A DNA stretch of 64,000 nt from Candidatus Kapaibacterium sp. (GCA_023957315.1 JAMLHE010000009.1:50327-114326), one strand, 5' to 3'; numbered from the stretch's first letter, positions 1-9,816 are shown. Notes: generated by a model not told the origin, from the letters alone. A program made the numbers and translations.

Positions 1-1071
1 TTGGGATATGGATTAAGTAAAGAAATTAGCGTGCAGGGCGGCTCGGGCAAGGCATGTTCAAATTCGTCAGATGTAATTATCAGTACTGTACGCAATAATG
101 GCACCCAAGACGTTCAAATTGCTCCACTCCGCTTCAAAGAAGCCGTTCCGGAATTTACTTTTGCGAATGCAACAGATGTCGAAGGGTTCAATTTGTCGCC
201 CGGTCAAATGCGTTCTGTAGAAGTTTTATATACTCCAACCACGAATTCCAATTCAGTTGCTGAAATTATTTATGCTGATTTGAATGATTTGACAAATGCG
301 AAATCTGCCAAATTATTTGGCGAAGTGATACTTTATACCGCCAATATAAAAATTTCACCGATTGAGCAATCTGTGGATATCGGTTCAGAATTTACAGTAA
401 AAGCTAATTTCAATTCAAACATTGATTTTGAAAAAGCAGATTTGAACGAATTCATTGTCAGTATCAAATATGACGCTCAAATTCTGAAACCGACTGAAAA
501 TTTCATCGTTCCTTCGGATTTATTGAAGGGGAGATTTGAAATTCAAGCGGTCCCGGGTGCTTCAAGCCCGGGACTATACCAATTTAAAGTGCGTTCTTTG
601 GGTGCATATTCATTGACAGGTGCTGGTGAATTATTCGAAATGTCCTTTGATGCCTATTATCCAAATAGTTTAATGAAATATTCACTAATCGAAATCGAAG
701 CGACACCTGTAAATAATTATTGTGCAGAATTGGCACCAACTCCTGCCAAAATCAATATCAAACCGGTTTGTGCCGATGATTTGAGACAATTTGAAATGTC
801 CGACCTGAGATATAAATTCTCAAGCGTCAGTCCAAATCCCGTTACAAACAGTACTATGGTTTTGAATTTTACCTTGGCAATTGATGCCCATACAACAATT
901 AAACTGACAAATTCATTGGGCAAAGTAATTGAAACGACACTTGACAGCCATTTATCGAAAGGTGATTACGAACTGAATATCAATCTAAATGACATCAGTT
1001 CGGGTGTTTACTTTATCGAAATTCAATCAGGACCATACTCGGAAACGCAACAAATTATGATTGCGAAGTAA
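1..1071 (+). CDS. T9SS-secreted protein, C-terminal part (5' end outside window)
   Basis: The reading frame is open to the left edge, so the TTG at base 1 is probably not the true start and the gene is partial. About residues 30-110 resemble the Ig-like 'choice-of-anchor' repeats found in large surface proteins. Residues 115-235 look like a cohesin-type beta-sandwich. The last ~80 residues are a typical Por/T9SS type A sorting domain: a SPNPVTN motif, a strand-rich middle with LTNSLGKVI, and an ending GVYFIEIQSG..QQIMIAK. Such domains send the protein across the outer membrane through the type IX system, where they are cleaved. The stop codon directly abuts the stop of the convergent oxidoreductase gene. 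The specific function of the mature part cannot be read from this fragment. Confidence 0.8.
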   Translation: MGYGLSKEISVQGGSGKACSNSSDVIISTVRNNGTQDVQIAPLRFKEAVPEFTFANATDVEGFNLSPGQMRSVEVLYTPTTNSNSVAEIIYADLNDLTNAKSAKLFGEVILYTANIKISPIEQSVDIGSEFTVKANFNSNIDFEKADLNEFIVSIKYDAQILKPTENFIVPSDLLKGRFEIQAVPGASSPGLYQFKVRSLGAYSLTGAGELFEMSFDAYYPNSLMKYSLIEIEATPVNNYCAELAPTPAKINIKPVCADDLRQFEMSDLRYKFSSVSPNPVTNSTMVLNFTLAIDAHTTIKLTNSLGKVIETTLDSHLSKGDYELNINLNDISSGVYFIEIQSGPYSETQQIMIAK

Positions 1072-2073
1072 TTAGCTTAGTTTAACTTCTTGGTTCGTTT
1101 GTGCCGACAAATACATTGCATCAATAATTCTCATAGTTTGAACAGCTTCGGAGACAGTTGAAATTATTGGTCCAAATCCCAAAATCGAATTTACAAAATG
1201 TTTGATTTCGCTTTCAAATGATTTTCTATGAATAGTGATATTTGAGAGTGTCTCGGCATTGCCAATCGGCTCGAAAACATCGCCATTGCTCTTGAACAAT
1301 CTCAAAGGATTAATTTTTGCGGCACCTTGACTCCCGTAAACGTTAAATGCGAAATTGCTTCGACTACTAAAGAGTGACCAACTGATTTCCAACGTTGCGA
1401 TGCTCTGATTTTTAAATCTGACATTAGCAATGCAAACGTCCTCGACTGTTTTTGTTTTGTGTTTGAACATCGAAGCATTAACAGCCTCGACTTCAGGAAA
1501 TCCCGTAATCCAAAGCAAGGAATCAATCAACGATATACCCAAATCAACCAAAACTCCACCTCCGGATTTTTCGATTTGATGTCTCCATTCCGAGCCTCGT
1601 TTTTGTTGCAACCAACTACCTTGTACATAGAATACTTCGCCAATTTCGCCCATTTGGACATAGTTTTTGAGCATTTTAGCATCATAACGGAATCGTTGAT
1701 TTGTACCAATCATAACTTTGCATTTCGAGCCCACGAGAGCCTCTTCAATCATTTTGGCTTCTTCGTAATTGCGGGCAATCGGCTTTTCGATTAGAGCATT
1801 TTTTTTGGCTGCAATCGCAGCTAATGCAATATCGCAGTGAGCATCAGTAGATGTGCAAATATCAACGGCATCTAATTCATCTATTGCGAGAATTTCTCCC
1901 AAAGTTTCGCATACATAAGGTATTTCATATTTTTCAGCAATTAGTTTAGCCTTTGTGATATTTTTGTCGTGAATGGCAATAACTTTTACATTTGGCAAGC
2001 GGTGCAGTATCGGCAAGTGGAAATTTTGTGCGATTTCCCCTGAACCAATTAATCCAATTTTAACTTCTGTCAT
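1072..2073 (-). CDS. Gfo/Idh/MocA family NAD(P)-dependent oxidoreductase
   Basis: The 333-residue protein has the usual family length. The N-terminal Rossmann fold shows the nucleotide-binding motif GLIGSGEIAQNFH at residues 7-19. The family EKP motif (ALIEKPIARNYEEA) follows at about 93-106, its Lys being the usual catalytic or cofactor-contacting residue. The C-terminal half (from about 125) is the alpha/beta substrate domain, with GGGVLVDLGISLIDSLLW carrying the helix that often supplies an active-site residue. Members oxidise or reduce sugars, inositols or related polyols, and the substrate cannot be told from sequence. It lies 110 bases downstream of a GT9 glycosyltransferase on the same strand, so a role in surface-sugar synthesis is possible but inferred. 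Confidence 0.88.
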   Translation of the reverse strand: MTEVKIGLIGSGEIAQNFHLPILHRLPNVKVIAIHDKNITKAKLIAEKYEIPYVCETLGEILAIDELDAVDICTSTDAHCDIALAAIAAKKNALIEKPIARNYEEAKMIEEALVGSKCKVMIGTNQRFRYDAKMLKNYVQMGEIGEVFYVQGSWLQQKRGSEWRHQIEKSGGGVLVDLGISLIDSLLWITGFPEVEAVNASMFKHKTKTVEDVCIANVRFKNQSIATLEISWSLFSSRSNFAFNVYGSQGAAKINPLRLFKSNGDVFEPIGNAETLSNITIHRKSFESEIKHFVNSILGFGPIISTVSEAVQTMRIIDAMYLSAQTNQEVKLS

Positions 2074-2183
2074 CTTCTTTTCCGAATAATCAAATTATTT
2101 ACAAATATCGTGAAATTCCGCATGATAAGCAATACGAATTTATGTTTAGTTAAAAATATTTTTCAAAAAAGCCACTTTTACTA

Positions 2184-3230
2184 TCATATTCGGAGTAATT
2201 GAGCGATATTTGTGACAACGTGTGCGGGTAAAATTGATTTCATACAATTGAAATGACCCTTTGGACATGAACTCCTGCCAATATGCGAACATGGACGGCA
2301 ATCTAATTCGCTTTCAATCACAACACTTGGAGTTCGATAAGGAACAAATCCCAAATCTTTTACAGAAGAGCCGAATATCGCTACAACAGGCGTTTGCATG
2401 GCTGCAGCAATGTGCATCATTCCTGTGTCGTTAGTCAGAAGCAAATCACTCTCGCGAACGATTGTGGCGCTTTGCACAAGGTCTAATTTTCCGGCATGAT
2501 TGGAAATTGCGCCCTGCTTGAAATTTTCTTCGATATATTGGCACAATTCGATGTCGGAATCGCCACCAACCAATGAAATTTCGGCGTTGAATTTTTTATT
2601 CAGCATTTGAGCTGCCATAAGAAAATTTTCCGGTAGCCAGCGTTTCGTGAAGTATGTCGCTCCGGGTGCAATCGTAATTTTCGGCGTATCCGAAACTGCT
2701 TGCTGACGTTCATGTGGTAAGTATTTCCCTGCGGCTTTGTCGCTTTCGAGCCAAAACTCCAATCCTAATCCATCATCATTAAGTTTAAGCACTTTTGAGG
2801 CTGTATCAAAATAAAGCTGCGGAATACTCAAATGATTTCCACTAATATTCTTTTGAAATGTGGTCAGTGCAAGTTTGAAAATTCTATTTTTGGAGACTGA
2901 TACTTTTTTTGCCTTCAGGAAAAATTTGATAAGCGAGGTTCGCAAATTATTATGCAAATCTATCACAAAATCATTTTCGGTCATTTCGGGGTTTAATTGT
3001 CTTCCAAAATTGATAGTCTCTGCGACATTCATTGACTTGTTATAAACGATTATTCCGTTCAAATGGCGATTATATCTAAGTATCGAGCTATATTTATCAT
3101 CGGTAATGTAATATAGCTCGTGTTCGGGAAGCGAATTCCGAATCATTCGGATTAGAGCCGTCGTAAGAATAATATCGCCAATCGAACTCAATCTTATAAG
3201 AAATATTTTTGGATTACTCAATGATTTCAT
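2184..3230 (-). CDS. Glycosyltransferase family 9 (heptosyltransferase-like)
   Basis: At 348 residues this is the size of ADP-heptose:LPS heptosyltransferases. The N-terminus has the family signature IRLSSIGDIILTTALIRMI at residues 12-30. The C-terminal nucleotide-sugar domain begins with IAPGATYFTKRWLPENF near 188-204. It contains the GT9 motif LLTNDTGMMHIAAAMQTPVVAIFG near 265-285. The family transfers heptose or related sugars to the LPS inner core on the cytoplasmic side of the inner membrane. Cysteines near the C-terminus (DCRPC..GRSSCPKGHFNC) are common in this subfamily. The acceptor and donor are not determined. Confidence 0.9.
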   Translation of the reverse strand: MKSLSNPKIFLIRLSSIGDIILTTALIRMIRNSLPEHELYYITDDKYSSILRYNRHLNGIIVYNKSMNVAETINFGRQLNPEMTENDFVIDLHNNLRTSLIKFFLKAKKVSVSKNRIFKLALTTFQKNISGNHLSIPQLYFDTASKVLKLNDDGLGLEFWLESDKAAGKYLPHERQQAVSDTPKITIAPGATYFTKRWLPENFLMAAQMLNKKFNAEISLVGGDSDIELCQYIEENFKQGAISNHAGKLDLVQSATIVRESDLLLTNDTGMMHIAAAMQTPVVAIFGSSVKDLGFVPYRTPSVVIESELDCRPCSHIGRSSCPKGHFNCMKSILPAHVVTNIAQLLRI

Positions 3231-3283
3231 ATATTGTATATATATTTTTTCCTAATTTTCTAAAACAAATTTAAGCATTTTTT

Positions 3284-3625
3284 ATGCATTATACAGTTGA
3301 ATATAAAGATAACATTGTCATTCTTGACATGAAAAACAAATCAGTCGAATCTGATGTTTCAGCCGAACTCAAAGCAAAGTTGCTTGTATTGGCACAACCG
3401 GACATCGAAGCTCTCATCGTGAATATGTCAAACGTAGATGCGGTGGACAGTTCCGGGCTTGGCGCCTTGTTACTTGCTAACAGACAACTTCGCGAGCATG
3501 CAATTCCTGTTATTCTGGTAGGGGTGAAGGGATTTGTAAAAAGTTTGATGTCAATGACCAAGATAGATGAAGTTTTTGAGTTCTATCCGACAATCGACGA
3601 GGCTTTAGCAGCACTCGAACAATAG
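3284..3625 (+). CDS. STAS-domain anti-anti-sigma factor-like protein
   Basis: This is a single STAS domain of 113 residues, the normal length for SpoIIAA/RsbV-type proteins. The motif VDAVDSSGLGALLLA at 51-65 carries the serine that is phosphorylated by a cognate anti-sigma kinase in this family and dephosphorylated by a PP2C phosphatase. When unphosphorylated, such proteins bind the kinase and release its target. No kinase or sigma factor is beside it. A PP2C/SpoIIE phosphatase at 55604-56860 could be a partner, but that pairing is inference. It is divergent from the GT9 gene, and a bidirectional terminator follows. Confidence 0.88.
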   Translation: MHYTVEYKDNIVILDMKNKSVESDVSAELKAKLLVLAQPDIEALIVNMSNVDAVDSSGLGALLLANRQLREHAIPVILVGVKGFVKSLMSMTKIDEVFEFYPTIDEALAALEQ

Positions 3626-3647
3626 CATTGTTGTGCGGTATTAAACG

Positions 3648-3694
3648 AAACACTCCGAATCGTCCATGAACTGATTCGGAGTGTTTATTATTTT
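3648..3694. terminator. Bidirectional intrinsic terminator between convergent genes
   Basis: A perfect 14-base inverted repeat (arms 3648-3661 and 3673-3686, core ACACTCCGAATC) has an 11-base loop. It is followed on the plus strand by TATTATTTTTT and preceded by an A-rich run. It lies between the stops of the STAS gene and the DUF3298-like gene, so it can end both transcripts. Confidence 0.85.
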
Positions 3695-3703
3695 TTGTTT
3701 AGA

Positions 3704-4738
3704 TTATAAGGGTAAACTTCCTGTCAAGAACTCGTTCAATTCGTTGTAATTCAACTTAATTTGATGAATTGGAACATGTTTGTCATCGGTAATGAGAAAT
3801 TTAATTCCATCGGGTTGGACTATGAAATTTTGTTTGCCAACTATATTAGAAGCTTGATATTTTATTTTATCATCTTTAAATGTTTCTATAAATCTATCGT
3901 TGACTAACTTAATCCATTCTCCCTTCAAAATTTTATCCGTTGTTATGACGGATTTTGACTCTATGTTGTAATTCAAGATGAAGTCGCTTTTTATTTCCGG
4001 TTTTTCATCTTCTTTGATAGTTCCTGCCAAATGAACCGAAACAATATTGCGGTCGTTCATCTGAATATCGGTCATTATACGATAGTTTTTGCGTGCCGGC
4101 GCGGCGATATTGGTATCTGCTACGATTTTTTTATATTTTGCAATAGACTCGTCGAGGTAATCCATCATGGGTTTTTTGCCGGAGCCAATAAAAGAATCTG
4201 TAAAAACTTTGACAGCGTCATCGAAAACTTTTTCGCCTATCAAGGGGTAATTGATTGTAATGTACAATACCATCCCGTAGTCGGACTTTCGGACATCATC
4301 ACGAATCGTATTGAGCTTAATTTCTGCAGCGTCCTTATAGCCTTCTCTGAGCGAAAATTGAGTTGACTGATTCGTTTCGACAATTCGGTGAGACCCATCA
4401 AATTTAGGACCTGCAAGGACTCCGCTCAATGTTTCGGTAGCATCAGTATCTACCTGAGCTGAATCACTCAAAATTTCAAAATATGCATAAGTACCGGCAA
4501 GTGTACTCTTCCCTCCAAACTCCTTAACAACAGGGTTGTCTTTAACATAAAAATTACCACTTAGCCCACCGGCTTGATATGAAAAGTTGATAACCATGGA
4601 TTGTTTTCCATATCTTCCTTCAAATCTTCGATAAAAAGGGGCTTGAGAAAATGCGGCATATTCCATAGCAAATAATACCACAATGAAAGTTAAAGTACGA
4701 AAAGTAAGCATATCAAAACTCCATACAAATTTAAACAA
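3704..4738 (-). CDS. Secreted protein with a DUF3298/RsiV-like C-terminal domain
   Basis: The protein has an N-terminal hydrophobic segment (about residues 11-32, ending AAFSQA), a likely signal peptide. An initiator at residue 10 is also possible and would give a cleaner signal sequence. The second half (about 155-344) matches the DUF4163/DUF3298 pattern seen in RsiV-like anti-sigma factors and many exported proteins: YPLIGEKVFDDAVKVFTDSF, then a FILNYNIESKSVITTDKIL strand pair, then a final half with FIVQPDGIKFLI. No lysozyme-binding function should be assumed. The first 150 residues resemble nothing I can name. The gene is single, convergent with the STAS gene. Confidence 0.7.
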   Translation of the reverse strand: MFKFVWSFDMLTFRTLTFIVVLFAMEYAAFSQAPFYRRFEGRYGKQSMVINFSYQAGGLSGNFYVKDNPVVKEFGGKSTLAGTYAYFEILSDSAQVDTDATETLSGVLAGPKFDGSHRIVETNQSTQFSLREGYKDAAEIKLNTIRDDVRKSDYGMVLYITINYPLIGEKVFDDAVKVFTDSFIGSGKKPMMDYLDESIAKYKKIVADTNIAAPARKNYRIMTDIQMNDRNIVSVHLAGTIKEDEKPEIKSDFILNYNIESKSVITTDKILKGEWIKLVNDRFIETFKDDKIKYQASNIVGKQNFIVQPDGIKFLITDDKHVPIHQIKLNYNELNEFLTGSLPL

Positions 4739-4796
4739 AACAAGAAAATGACTAAAACAGTTAATAGCACAAAATATTTGACGAATTAAATTAATT

Positions 4797-4826
4797 TTTG
4801 GGTATAAGATTTTTTTTGTAAATTTG
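4797..4826 (+). promoter_or_regulatory. Bacteroidetes-type promoter of the subtilase gene
   Basis: TTTG at 4797-4800 and TAAATTTG at 4819-4826 are separated by 18 bases. This matches the -33/-7 consensus (TTTG, TAnnTTTG) of the Bacteroidetes housekeeping sigma factor. It would give a leader of about 170 bases before the start at 5002. Confidence 0.5.
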
Positions 4827-5001
4827 ATTAATAAGAAATTTCAAGTTAAACAATAGATAAGTTGACGAAATATGATTAAATTTCCATCATTTTGCTTCAA
4901 AGATATTAGTTGAGTCAAAATACCATCCAAAACCACATTATGATTACAATCAAAATAGAATATTACCCCCTTTTTTTAGAATATTATTTAGAGGAACCCT
5001 C

Positions 5002-8000
5002 ATGAAAACTTCATTATTATTACTTTTTCTTATGCTCTTCGCAGTCAATTCCATTTACGGAATTGACGGTAATTACGGATATGACCAATTCGGGAACAAA
5101 TTTGTACGCGGAATTATCAAAGTAAAGCTGACCGACGATGCATCAGCCAGAGCAATGATGATGCAATCGGCTCCGAATTCGTTGAACGGATTCTTTGGTG
5201 TAGCAAATTTGGACAATACTCTACGTTCATTCGGGACATATAAAACGGAACGCTCATTTGACGAAATCAAACCCAATTACAGATTGCCGAATGCAGATGT
5301 ACCATTGGTGCAAGAATACATCCAAGCATTGGAGCGGTATTATACGATTTATATTGATGAAGCTATTGACCACAATCGTGTAATTACGGCTTTGCTTCGC
5401 GATGAAAACATCGAATCTGCTGAACCAATCTGGGTTTATGAGGCTTTCGATATGCCTAACGACGAATCATATAGCCAAATGTTCCAATTTGCACAAGTTC
5501 AAGCCGAAGCTGCCTGGGCAATTCACAAAGGGGAAAATGGCACTCGCGAAGTATTGATTGGCATTCACGATACGGGCCTTCAATGGTATCACCCCGATTT
5601 ATTGCCCAATCTTAAGATTAACGAAGCCGAATGGACTAACAAAGACGAGCCTATTCTAATCGAACAAGGCGGAAGATTAATTATCAATCCTGCAGCGGTT
5701 GATGGCAAAGATTCGGACGGTAACGGCTATATAGACGATGTATTAGGATTCAACTTCTACACTGCTGACGGCACTGCACCCAACGACCCTAACGGTTCTG
5801 CTCAAAACAGACACGGCACTCACGTAGCAAGTATTGCAGCAGGCGCCACAAATAATGGCATCGGCGTGGCATCAATCAGTTGGAATGTGAAGTTTGTAGG
5901 TACTAAACACAGCCACAACAGCTCGGGACGTTCACTTTATAATGTTGACCAAGGTTTGCTCTATTTGGGAGCAATCGGAGTAGATGTAATTAATATGAGT
6001 TGGGGCGGTGGTGGATTTTCGCCTGCTTTGATTGATATGTTCGGTTATCTTAACTCTTTAGGTATAACACTCGTAGCCGCTTCAGGAAATGGCAACAATG
6101 ACAATCATTTTCTTCCTGCTTCATATCCGAATGTGCTTTCAGTAGCGTCAATAACTTCGCAGGACAAGAAAACATATTATTCGACCTACGGTCATTCCGT
6201 TGATGTCTCAGCTCCGGGTGGCGATGTCACGGTTGATGGCGGAATTCTTGCGGCTGTTCCTGTTAATTCATATGCAAAATTTCAAGGTACTTCTATGGCA
6301 TCGCCTATGGTTGCAGGGCTTGCCGGCTTGTTGAAGTCTTATTATCCAAAATGGACTCCTAATCAGATAAAAAGAAGGATTGTAGGGACTTCTGACCCGA
6401 TTGACCATTTGAATCCTCAGTTTGAAAACAAATTAGGCGAAGGCAGAATCAATGCCTATCGTGCTCTAACTGATACTGATTTGAATTTCCGTAAGCCATT
6501 ACGACTGTATCCGCTTAGTTCGCAAATTATTGACGATAACGCCAATAATATGATTGAGCCGGGCGAAATGTTCAGAATCAAGGTTTATATGGTTAATTTC
6601 AACGAATTCAATGGTTCGGAAAAAGTGACTTTTAGATTGAAAAGCGATGACCCTGACATACATATTCCTGATAATTCTTATGAAATACACAAACTTGTAG
6701 GAGATGATTTAATCATTTTGCAAAATAGAATGAATGCACAAGCGAAACCGAATGCAAAACCCAAAATCGCCAAAGTTTATATTGAAATTGAAACTGAAGA
6801 TGAAATGCTCAATCCCGACAAGATATATTTCGATATTGTTGTCGCCGGTGGAGTGCTCGTCTATGAACCGAACCCTGCTTCAAATTTCCAAAGTGGAGCT
6901 TATATTAAACAATATCTCGAAGCAAATAATTACGATGCTGTTTACACGAATATATTACCTCCATCTTTAAGCGGGTTTAAAGCTGCTTTCATAAGCTATG
7001 GTCACCATTCTGAATCGCCTGTATATACCCCGACATCAGCCGACTTTAATGCTATTTATTATTTTATTGCCTCAGGCGGACGTCTTTACGTAGAAGCATC
7101 ATCACACTTTTCACAAAAGTTCTTCGGCTCAATGGGTTTAGGCTCATACATGGGCTATATGTTCGGACTACAGTCAGCGTCATATTCAGCCGGAGCGAAC
7201 CCCATCAATCAGTTTAAAGGCATTGCGGGCACTTTTGCAGACGGTTTGACCTATTTCAATACAACGCAACCGCTTACCACAATGACAGATAAATTATTCC
7301 CTAACACTTCGGCGGGTGGTTTTTCCTTATTCGAAAATGTCGGGTGGGGAAATACTATGGTAGCATGTAATAGTCCGGCAGGACACCGAACAGTTACATC
7401 TACATATTCAATAGGGCACTTAGTTGATGCATCATGTCCATCCACTCGAGACGTTGCGATGGCTAAAATTCTCGACTTTTTCGGTTTAGTTAAACCATTG
7501 AAAATTGATTTGATTGATTTGACCACTTGTAAAACTATTCCTGTAGAATTAGGTAATAATTGGGGAAGCGATTGCCAAAGTGGTACTTACGGCAATCTCA
7601 CCGTTACCGGTGGCTCGGGCAATTACACTTACAATTGGCATCCGGCATACGGGCTATCCAACCCGAATGTTTTAACGCCCACTGTAATAAGCCCATCATA
7701 TAATACATACTATAAACTGACTGTTACAGATAATATGTCCGGATTACAGCATAGCGAGTTTTTGCAACTGACAGTTACTCAGCCACCTTTAGTTTATGTG
7801 CCATTCATGAGAACTGTAAAACGCAACAGTATAATCAATTTAGATGATTTTGTGTTGGATTACGACCCGAATAACACTTACTTTTGGTCCACAGACAAAG
7901 GCGGTGCATTAAGTCAATCGGAATCTCAAAATTGGTTAGCAAAAATCGGTATCCACAGATTTAATGTAAATTGTACCGATGATACCGGATGCTTGAGTGA

Positions 8001-8325
8001 AACAAAACAAATGATGGTAGTCGTTTCACTTCGCAAAGAGGCTATTGACGAACAATTCATTGCCGGAGACAATGGCTATATGGTTATGGCTTCATTCCCA
8101 AATCCCGCACCAGATTTTGTGAACGTTGTTGCAGATTTTGCTGAAGAAACAAATGCTACTGTTTCGGTTATTGACCTTAGCGGCAATATTCTTAGCCAAG
8201 AATTGTTCCACTCGGTTTGGAACGTAGATACTCAGCTTAAGCTCAACAACTTAGCCTCAGGTACGTATCTGATAGTGGTCGAAAGCGATTCGGACAAAGC
8301 TACGACTAAAATTATAAAGAAATAA
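5002..8325 (+). CDS. Subtilisin-like (S8) secreted serine protease with T9SS sorting domain
   Basis: The 1107-residue protein opens with a signal peptide (1-20). An inhibitor-like propeptide region follows (about 30-150). The S8 catalytic domain spans about 165-485, with Asp190 in GIHDTGLQWYHPDL, His271 in NRHGTHVASIAAG and Ser431 in FQGTSMASPMVAGL. The triad is complete. Beyond it are a beta-rich region (about 500-615) and a block of about 150 residues starting GVLVYEPNPASNF that could be an alpha/beta domain. A PKD/SprB-like stretch (about 855-930) precedes the C-terminal T9SS sorting domain, which starts at ASFPNPAPDFVNV and ends TKIIKK. It probably acts outside the cell or on its surface. 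A promoter precedes it and a terminator follows. Confidence 0.93.
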   Translation: MKTSLLLLFLMLFAVNSIYGIDGNYGYDQFGNKFVRGIIKVKLTDDASARAMMMQSAPNSLNGFFGVANLDNTLRSFGTYKTERSFDEIKPNYRLPNADVPLVQEYIQALERYYTIYIDEAIDHNRVITALLRDENIESAEPIWVYEAFDMPNDESYSQMFQFAQVQAEAAWAIHKGENGTREVLIGIHDTGLQWYHPDLLPNLKINEAEWTNKDEPILIEQGGRLIINPAAVDGKDSDGNGYIDDVLGFNFYTADGTAPNDPNGSAQNRHGTHVASIAAGATNNGIGVASISWNVKFVGTKHSHNSSGRSLYNVDQGLLYLGAIGVDVINMSWGGGGFSPALIDMFGYLNSLGITLVAASGNGNNDNHFLPASYPNVLSVASITSQDKKTYYSTYGHSVDVSAPGGDVTVDGGILAAVPVNSYAKFQGTSMASPMVAGLAGLLKSYYPKWTPNQIKRRIVGTSDPIDHLNPQFENKLGEGRINAYRALTDTDLNFRKPLRLYPLSSQIIDDNANNMIEPGEMFRIKVYMVNFNEFNGSEKVTFRLKSDDPDIHIPDNSYEIHKLVGDDLIILQNRMNAQAKPNAKPKIAKVYIEIETEDEMLNPDKIYFDIVVAGGVLVYEPNPASNFQSGAYIKQYLEANNYDAVYTNILPPSLSGFKAAFISYGHHSESPVYTPTSADFNAIYYFIASGGRLYVEASSHFSQKFFGSMGLGSYMGYMFGLQSASYSAGANPINQFKGIAGTFADGLTYFNTTQPLTTMTDKLFPNTSAGGFSLFENVGWGNTMVACNSPAGHRTVTSTYSIGHLVDASCPSTRDVAMAKILDFFGLVKPLKIDLIDLTTCKTIPVELGNNWGSDCQSGTYGNLTVTGGSGNYTYNWHPAYGLSNPNVLTPTVISPSYNTYYKLTVTDNMSGLQHSEFLQLTVTQPPLVYVPFMRTVKRNSIINLDDFVLDYDPNNTYFWSTDKGGALSQSESQNWLAKIGIHRFNVNCTDDTGCLSETKQMMVVVSLRKEAIDEQFIAGDNGYMVMASFPNPAPDFVNVVADFAEETNATVSVIDLSGNILSQELFHSVWNVDTQLKLNNLASGTYLIVVESDSDKATTKIIKK

Positions 8326-8345
8326 ATATAATTAGATTTTTTCAC

Positions 8346-8376
8346 AAAGGCTCTCGGCGATTTTCCGGGAGCTTTT
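8346..8376 (+). terminator. Intrinsic terminator of the subtilase gene
   Basis: GCTCTCGG (8350-8357) pairs with CCGGGAGC (8365-8372) around a 7-base loop. A-rich sequence before and TTTT after extend the stem. It lies 20-50 bases past the stop codon. Confidence 0.75.
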
Positions 8377-8476
8377 GTATTTATGGCATATTTAGAATTA
8401 ATTTTTGGTAAAATTACAAGCTAAAAACGCTTACTTCGTTAGCAACACAAATTGAATAATTTCGAAATAAAATAAA

Positions 8477-9295
8477 ATGATTGAATCAAAACAACTTTAT
8501 ATAGATAAAATTCTTGAAAAATTGCCTTATGAAATTGCATCAACAATTGTTTCCTTAATCAAGGACACCACATTTGATGAAGCAAATCCGCCACTTGCAG
8601 TATTTGATATGGATTGGACATTGCTCGATGGCGATATTTGCGAATCGCTTTATCTGCATTTTTTAAGCCAAGGAAAGGATTTGCCTTTATCTTGGAAAAA
8701 ATATAATGAGATGCTGCGAGCAGGCGACCATCTGAACGCTTATTCGGAAATCATCATAGCGATGGCAGGTATAACACTTGACAGCATTTATAGTACTTGC
8801 GATTATCTGCTCAATCATCCTGACTATGATATTGAATATAATATCGAAGGCGAAACATTCAAATTCAAGGCTCCCAAAGTCAATCAAAATATGTATGCAT
8901 TGGCGACCGTACTCAAATTAGCAGGATTCAAGGTAGCAGTCGTGTCGGCATCAGCACATTATTCGGTTCGGTACATAGCGAATAATTATCTGGGAATCAA
9001 TCCCGACAACGCTTTCGGAATAAAGAGCCATTTGATTGTGGACGATAATTATATCGAGTATCTCGACTCGCAGCTAATACCACCGATTACTTGGAATCAT
9101 GGCAAAGTAGAATTATTAAAAGCGATGTATCCGAATTCAAAAATTGTGCTTACTTGCGGTGATTCTTTCGGCGATATACCGATGATGAAAATGACAGACT
9201 CTTTGGGCTTGGTAATAATCAAAAAAGGTCCCGAATCAAATTGGCAAATGATTCACGACGAATTGACCGATTCTATACGTAAAATTGTGGTTTAG
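8477..9295 (+). CDS. HAD-superfamily (subclass IB, SerB-like) phosphatase
   Basis: The protein of 272 residues has all HAD motifs. Motif I is AVFDMDWTLLDGD, with nucleophile Asp44 and Asp46. Motif II is VAVVSASAHYSVRYIA, and motif III/IV is VLTCGDSFGDIPMMKM. The helical cap between motifs I and II resembles the phosphoserine phosphatase and HAD-IB group. A Trp follows the second Asp of motif I where many SerB proteins have Ser or Gly, so the substrate is uncertain. It is the first gene of a plus-strand cluster with a CoA-binding protein, an aldehyde dehydrogenase and an unknown protein, 70 bases ahead of the second. Confidence 0.85.
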   Translation: MIESKQLYIDKILEKLPYEIASTIVSLIKDTTFDEANPPLAVFDMDWTLLDGDICESLYLHFLSQGKDLPLSWKKYNEMLRAGDHLNAYSEIIIAMAGITLDSIYSTCDYLLNHPDYDIEYNIEGETFKFKAPKVNQNMYALATVLKLAGFKVAVVSASAHYSVRYIANNYLGINPDNAFGIKSHLIVDDNYIEYLDSQLIPPITWNHGKVELLKAMYPNSKIVLTCGDSFGDIPMMKMTDSLGLVIIKKGPESNWQMIHDELTDSIRKIVV

Positions 9296-9365
9296 TTTGC
9301 GAGTTCTTTCGTATTTTAGCAATTGTAAATCACTTAAAAATGATTCAATTTTATGGGAGTAAATT

Positions 9366-9815
9366 ATGTTAACTGATAGGATTAATTATTTTCTGAATGA
9401 AAAGGAATTGGCAATAGTCGGTTTGTCCACCGATAAGAAAGCTTTCAGCCGTGAAATCGAGAAAGAACTTCTCGCACTTGAGCACCGTGTTTACGGTGTC
9501 AATCCTAAATTTACCAAAGATGACAACTATTTCCCGAGTGTAGCAGATTTGCCTCCGCAAGTAAAATCAGTAGTTATCATGACCCCGAAAGAACAAACTA
9601 TGCAAGCAGTACAAGATGCACTTGACAAGAATTTAGAGAACTTTTGGATATATCAAGGTTCTGACACTCCCGAAGTCTTGAATTTGCTCAAAAGCAGGAA
9701 TAAAAATTTCATCAGTGGAAGGTGTGTATTAATGTATCTACCATCAGTCAGTGGAATTCACAAATTCCACTCCGTTATCCATAATATTTTAAGAATTGAT
9801 AAGAATAAGGCATAA
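9366..9815 (+). CDS. CoA-binding domain protein (YccU-like)
   Basis: This 149-residue protein is a stand-alone Rossmann-type CoA-binding domain, like the N-terminal part of succinyl-CoA synthetase alpha. The start has LAIVGLSTDKKAFSREIEKEL, followed by HRVYGVNPKF and the VKSVVIMTPKEQTMQAVQDAL segment, as in CoA_binding_2 proteins. The true ligand and role of these small proteins are poorly known. A GGGAGTAAATT spacer precedes the ATG. The aldehyde dehydrogenase starts 2 bases after its stop, so they are probably co-transcribed. Confidence 0.85.
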   Translation: MLTDRINYFLNEKELAIVGLSTDKKAFSREIEKELLALEHRVYGVNPKFTKDDNYFPSVADLPPQVKSVVIMTPKEQTMQAVQDALDKNLENFWIYQGSDTPEVLNLLKSRNKNFISGRCVLMYLPSVSGIHKFHSVIHNILRIDKNKA

Positions 9816-9816
9816 G

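Noticed and set aside
9796..9816. Aldehyde dehydrogenase start at 9796
   Set aside because: It would use an ATT codon inside the previous gene, whereas ATG 9817 has AAGG upstream and fits the family.
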